DNA of 7,054 nucleotides. Origin: Candidatus Omnitrophota bacterium (GTDB taxonomy: Bacteria > Omnitrophota > Gorgyraeia > Aquiviventales > Aquiviventaceae). Positions within the stretch are counted from its first letter, which is position 1. The number at the start of each line of letters is the position of its first letter. Position numbers and translations under genes: made by a program. Positions 6,140 through 7,054 of this stretch are shown one piece after another. Where the stretch lies: the NCBI GenBank assembly GCA_016180605.1, contig JACPAW010000095.1, positions 1 through 7,054 of the forward strand, given 5' to 3'. The notes under the pieces are model-generated. The model did not search any database. It had not been told where the DNA came from and saw only the letters and a program-made list of their open reading frames with translations.

Positions 6140-6330
6140 TGGAGTGTCTCCTGATACCCACACTCAATACGATCCCTGCAGGCAAGATAGACTTCGCCTG
6201 TAGGCCGTCGGATGATTCGGGCGTAAGAGCCACACTCTGGGCAGTGGTGGATCGGGTACCACACCCGACTACGCCGCTGTAAGGTGCCGCCTGGCACCCT
6301 GCCTGCCGGAACTAGTGGTGTTTCTGCCAT
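6136..6330 (-). CDS. 64-aa zinc-ribbon protein, first gene of the cassette
   Basis: It starts at an ATG with GAGGAGG 5 nt upstream. The ligand pattern C30-x2-C33-x17-C51-x5-C57 ('HHCPECGSYARIIRRPTGE'...'ACRDRIECGY') resembles the small zinc ribbons of topoisomerase I C-termini and many phage proteins, so nucleic-acid binding is plausible. The N-terminal ~25 residues are basic and probably flexible. Its stop overlaps the next start (ATGA). The ribosome-binding site and first five codons (MAETP) are duplicated in inverted orientation about 250 bp away, and an intrinsic terminator lies directly upstream, so expression is likely controlled at this leader. Confidence 0.75.
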   Translation of the reverse strand: MAETPLVPAGRVPGGTLQRRSRVWYPIHHCPECGSYARIIRRPTGEVYLACRDRIECGYQETLQ

Positions 6331-6353
6331 GTTTTCCTCCTCGCGCTTTTCTC

Positions 6354-6376
6354 AAAAAAGGCGGGGCCGGCCCGCC
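6354..6376 (-). terminator. Intrinsic terminator just upstream of the zinc-ribbon gene
   Basis: On the minus strand GGCGGG, a CCGGC loop and CCCGCC are followed by six T residues. It lies only 24 nt before the start codon at 6330, so it either ends an upstream noncoding transcript or serves as an attenuator. Its GGCCCCGCC half is also the end of the inverted duplication, so terminator and long-range pairing are mutually exclusive. Confidence 0.7.
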
Positions 6377-6431
6377 TCCCAAGCCAAAGTGAGCGGAGCG
6401 AACCAGCGAGGAGCTTTAGCTCCGAAGCGTG

Positions 6432-6521
6432 AAATCGGAGGGTTCCCGCTGAGATTTTTGGGGACCCCGCCCGGTGCCTGCGTCTTGGCGGGGATGAAAA
6501 ATCTCTGCGGGATACCGATTT
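6432..6521. repeat. Long interrupted hairpin, 28 bp in four blocks
   Basis: Nested pairing: AAATCGG 6432-6438 with 6515-6521; CCCGC 6445-6449 with 6507-6511; GAGATTTTT 6451-6459 with 6497-6505; CCCCGCC 6465-6471 with 6487-6493. The loop is 15 nt. It lies within the inverted duplication. Both strands could fold. I see no coding content here. Confidence 0.75.
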
Positions 6522-6585
6522 TTTGGCGCAGGGCGGCGGGTTGCGCTTTAACGTAAAGGCCCCGCCGAAGAAAAGCGCGAGGAGG

Positions 6586-6684
6586 ATGGCAGAGACACCT
6601 AGGCAGAGAAGGCAGGCAGGGACAGGTGAAGGCACCGAGCAGCGAGACTTAGGGTGGGTCGTTAGGAGTAGGGAGAGCATGTGA
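6586..6684 (+). other. Possible 32-codon frame mirroring the zinc-ribbon gene start
   Basis: The right arm of the inverted duplication places GAGGAGG directly against an ATG on the plus strand, opening a frame that reads MAETPRQRRQAGTGEGTEQR and ends after 32 residues. The first five residues match the zinc-ribbon protein. The spacing of zero nt is poor for initiation and the rest is Arg/Gly-rich without a recognisable domain. It is probably a relic of duplication rather than a gene. Confidence 0.25.
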
Positions 6685-6768
6685 GAATAGCGCTCTCACG
6701 TTGTGACCCACGCTTCGTGCCTTACCCTGTCAGCTTTCCTTTCGCACCTACGGGCGGGTTGAAGCGTG
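6654..6768. repeat. Cluster of short dyads between the two large hairpins
   Basis: GTGGGTC 6654-6660 pairs with 6705-6711 and encloses GAGAGC 6673-6678/6692-6697 (or alternatively GTGAGA 6681-6686/6694-6699). CACGCTTC 6709-6716 pairs with 6761-6768. The alternatives overlap, so not all can form at once. Each is short and could occur by chance; together with the neighbouring strong hairpins they suggest a folded tract. Confidence 0.4.
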
Positions 6769-6784
6769 ACACCTGCATCCTCAA

Positions 6785-6904
6785 GCGATCAAAAATCCCC
6801 CGCATTTCGCCCAACGAGCGCGATGACGGCGGCGGGCTTTGGGTTCTTCCGCCGTCGTCGCGCGATGTTGAGCTTTAGACGACATGCGGGGGATTTTTTA
6901 TCGC
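6785..6904. repeat. 120-nt nested palindrome
   Basis: Outer arms 6785-6805 and 6884-6904 match over 20 of 21 bp (AAAAATCCCCCGCAT and its complement, extended by GCGAT). Inner arms 6818-6832 and 6849-6863 (GCGCGATGACGGCGG) pair over 15 bp with one G-U type mismatch. The outer stem has A and T runs at its base, so it may act as a bidirectional terminator. The strict nesting also fits an RNA domain, an origin hairpin or an attachment structure. Confidence 0.75.
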
Positions 6905-6915
6905 CCTCATGAGGG
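6904..6915. repeat. 12-bp perfect palindrome CCCTCATGAGGG
   Basis: It abuts the 120-nt nested palindrome, sharing its last base. It could be an operator half-site pair, but no protein is implicated. Confidence 0.35.
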
Positions 6916-6940
6916 ATGATGACCATCGGGTGAAACGGGA

Positions 6941-7051
6941 CTAGTACCGTTCCAACTATTACGGCCTAACGGGATTGGCGATCCGTACCGTAAGCGCTGT
7001 ATGGATGGATACCCCGTTACCGTTCGGTGGAAATAGTTGGAACGGCACTAG
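6941..7051. repeat. 111-nt dyad with 20-bp arms and nested stems
   Basis: Arms 6941-6960 (CTAGTACCGTTCCAACTATT) and 7032-7051 match over 19 of 20 bp in inverted orientation. Inside, TAACGGG 6967-6973 pairs with 7013-7019, extended by ACGG/CCGT after a two-base bulge. ATCCGTAC 6981-6988 pairs with GTATGGAT 6999-7006 allowing one wobble. Almost the whole length can fold into one continuous stem. The arms could be protein-binding or transposon-end sequences; no matching second copy is in the window. Confidence 0.7.
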
Positions 7052-7054
7052 GGT

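Larger units (their letters stand above)
6317..6599. repeat. Imperfect inverted duplication carrying a ribosome-binding site and the start of the zinc-ribbon gene
   Basis: Left arm 6317-6368 and right arm 6558-6599 share, in inverted orientation, GGCCCCGCC, then AGAAAAGCGCGAGGAGG, then ATGGCAGA(A/G)ACACC. The left arm has small insertions between the blocks. A minus-strand transcript reading through both arms would pair the upstream arm with the ribosome-binding site and ATG at 6330. The arms could be terminal repeats of a small inserted element or relics of a head-to-head duplication. Confidence 0.7.
6331..7054. other. 724-nt tract without a convincing protein gene, rich in strong secondary structure
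   Basis: The open frames crossing this tract run straight through the hairpin arms and give low-complexity Arg/Pro/Ser-rich peptides, so I do not count them as genes. At least four extensive dyads and one left-facing intrinsic terminator (ending at 6354) fill it. Candidates are a large structured RNA transcribed leftwards, an origin, transfer or attachment region of a mobile element, or an elaborate leader of the small-protein operon. It extends to the right edge, so its full size is unknown. Confidence 0.6.

Noticed and set aside
5859..6233. Upstream extension of the 49-aa zinc-knuckle frame to 174 codons
   Set aside because: The extension fully overlaps the membrane-protein gene, and the internal ATG has a ribosome-binding site and a TGATG coupling junction.
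6284..6556. 90-codon plus-strand frame
   Set aside because: It runs through terminator and hairpin arms and has no recognisable domain.
6312..6680. 122-codon minus-strand frame across the hairpin tract
   Set aside because: It passes through both arms of the inverted duplication and the long hairpin, is Arg/Ser/Pro-rich and overlaps the zinc-ribbon gene start.
6681..6878. 65-codon plus-strand frame
   Set aside because: It lies across the 120-nt nested palindrome and shows no domain; more likely a by-product of the palindrome.
6961..7026. Integron attC-like site, from GCCTAAC ... GTTACCG
   Set aside because: The left core fits RYYYAAC, but the right core GTTACCG does not fit GTTRRRY, and no integrase or cassette array is present.
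6941..7054. tRNA or tmRNA gene in the folded right-edge dyad
   Set aside because: No T-loop (GTTCRA) or D-loop consensus in the right places, and the 20-bp outer stem is too long for an acceptor stem.
6331..7054. CRISPR array
   Set aside because: The repeats are inverted pairs of different sequence, not regularly spaced direct repeats.

Overview
The window comes from a bacterium of middling GC content. Strong Shine-Dalgarno sequences, ATGA-type gene overlaps, a hybrid histidine-kinase operon and intrinsic-terminator-like hairpins all fit this. No rRNA, tRNA or marker gene allows a taxonomic call. All convincing protein genes lie on the minus strand and fall into two modules of different character, plus a noncoding tract.

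Region 1 (1-4362, read right to left) is a three-gene signalling operon. It begins with an oxidoreductase resembling acyl-ACP/acyl-CoA reductases (4362-3127). A large multi-membrane-pass GAF histidine kinase follows (3108-817), then a response regulator with a Cys-rich N-terminus that runs off the left edge (719-1). The enzyme and kinase are 18 nt apart. Kinase and regulator are separated by 97 nt holding a 16-bp inverted repeat that would mask the regulator's ribosome-binding site. An enzyme of lipid-aldehyde type placed directly before a membrane sensor and its regulator suggests, by inference only, that the enzyme makes or modifies the sensed signal. The 267-nt leader upstream of the enzyme has competing stem pairings.

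Region 2 (4630-6330, minus) is a compact accessory or mobile-type cassette. It encodes a zinc-ribbon peptide, a small tail-anchored membrane protein, a very small zinc-knuckle protein, a stand-alone SWIM zinc-finger protein and a 134-aa protein with a C-terminal helical motif known from phage and plasmid proteins. It ends with the N-terminal remnant of a PD-(D/E)XK (RecB/Cas4-like) nuclease whose catalytic part is missing. The first genes overlap by 1-4 nt and are probably translationally coupled. The broken nuclease marks the boundary with the signalling operon.

Region 3 (6331-7054) carries no convincing protein gene but is densely filled with strong inverted repeats. These include a 28-bp interrupted hairpin, a 120-nt nested hairpin, a 111-nt dyad with 20-bp arms, and an inverted duplication containing the ribosome-binding site and first codons of the first cassette gene. 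A textbook intrinsic terminator facing left lies just before that gene. The tract could be a large structured RNA, an origin or attachment region of a mobile element, or a leader controlling the cassette; the sequence alone cannot decide.
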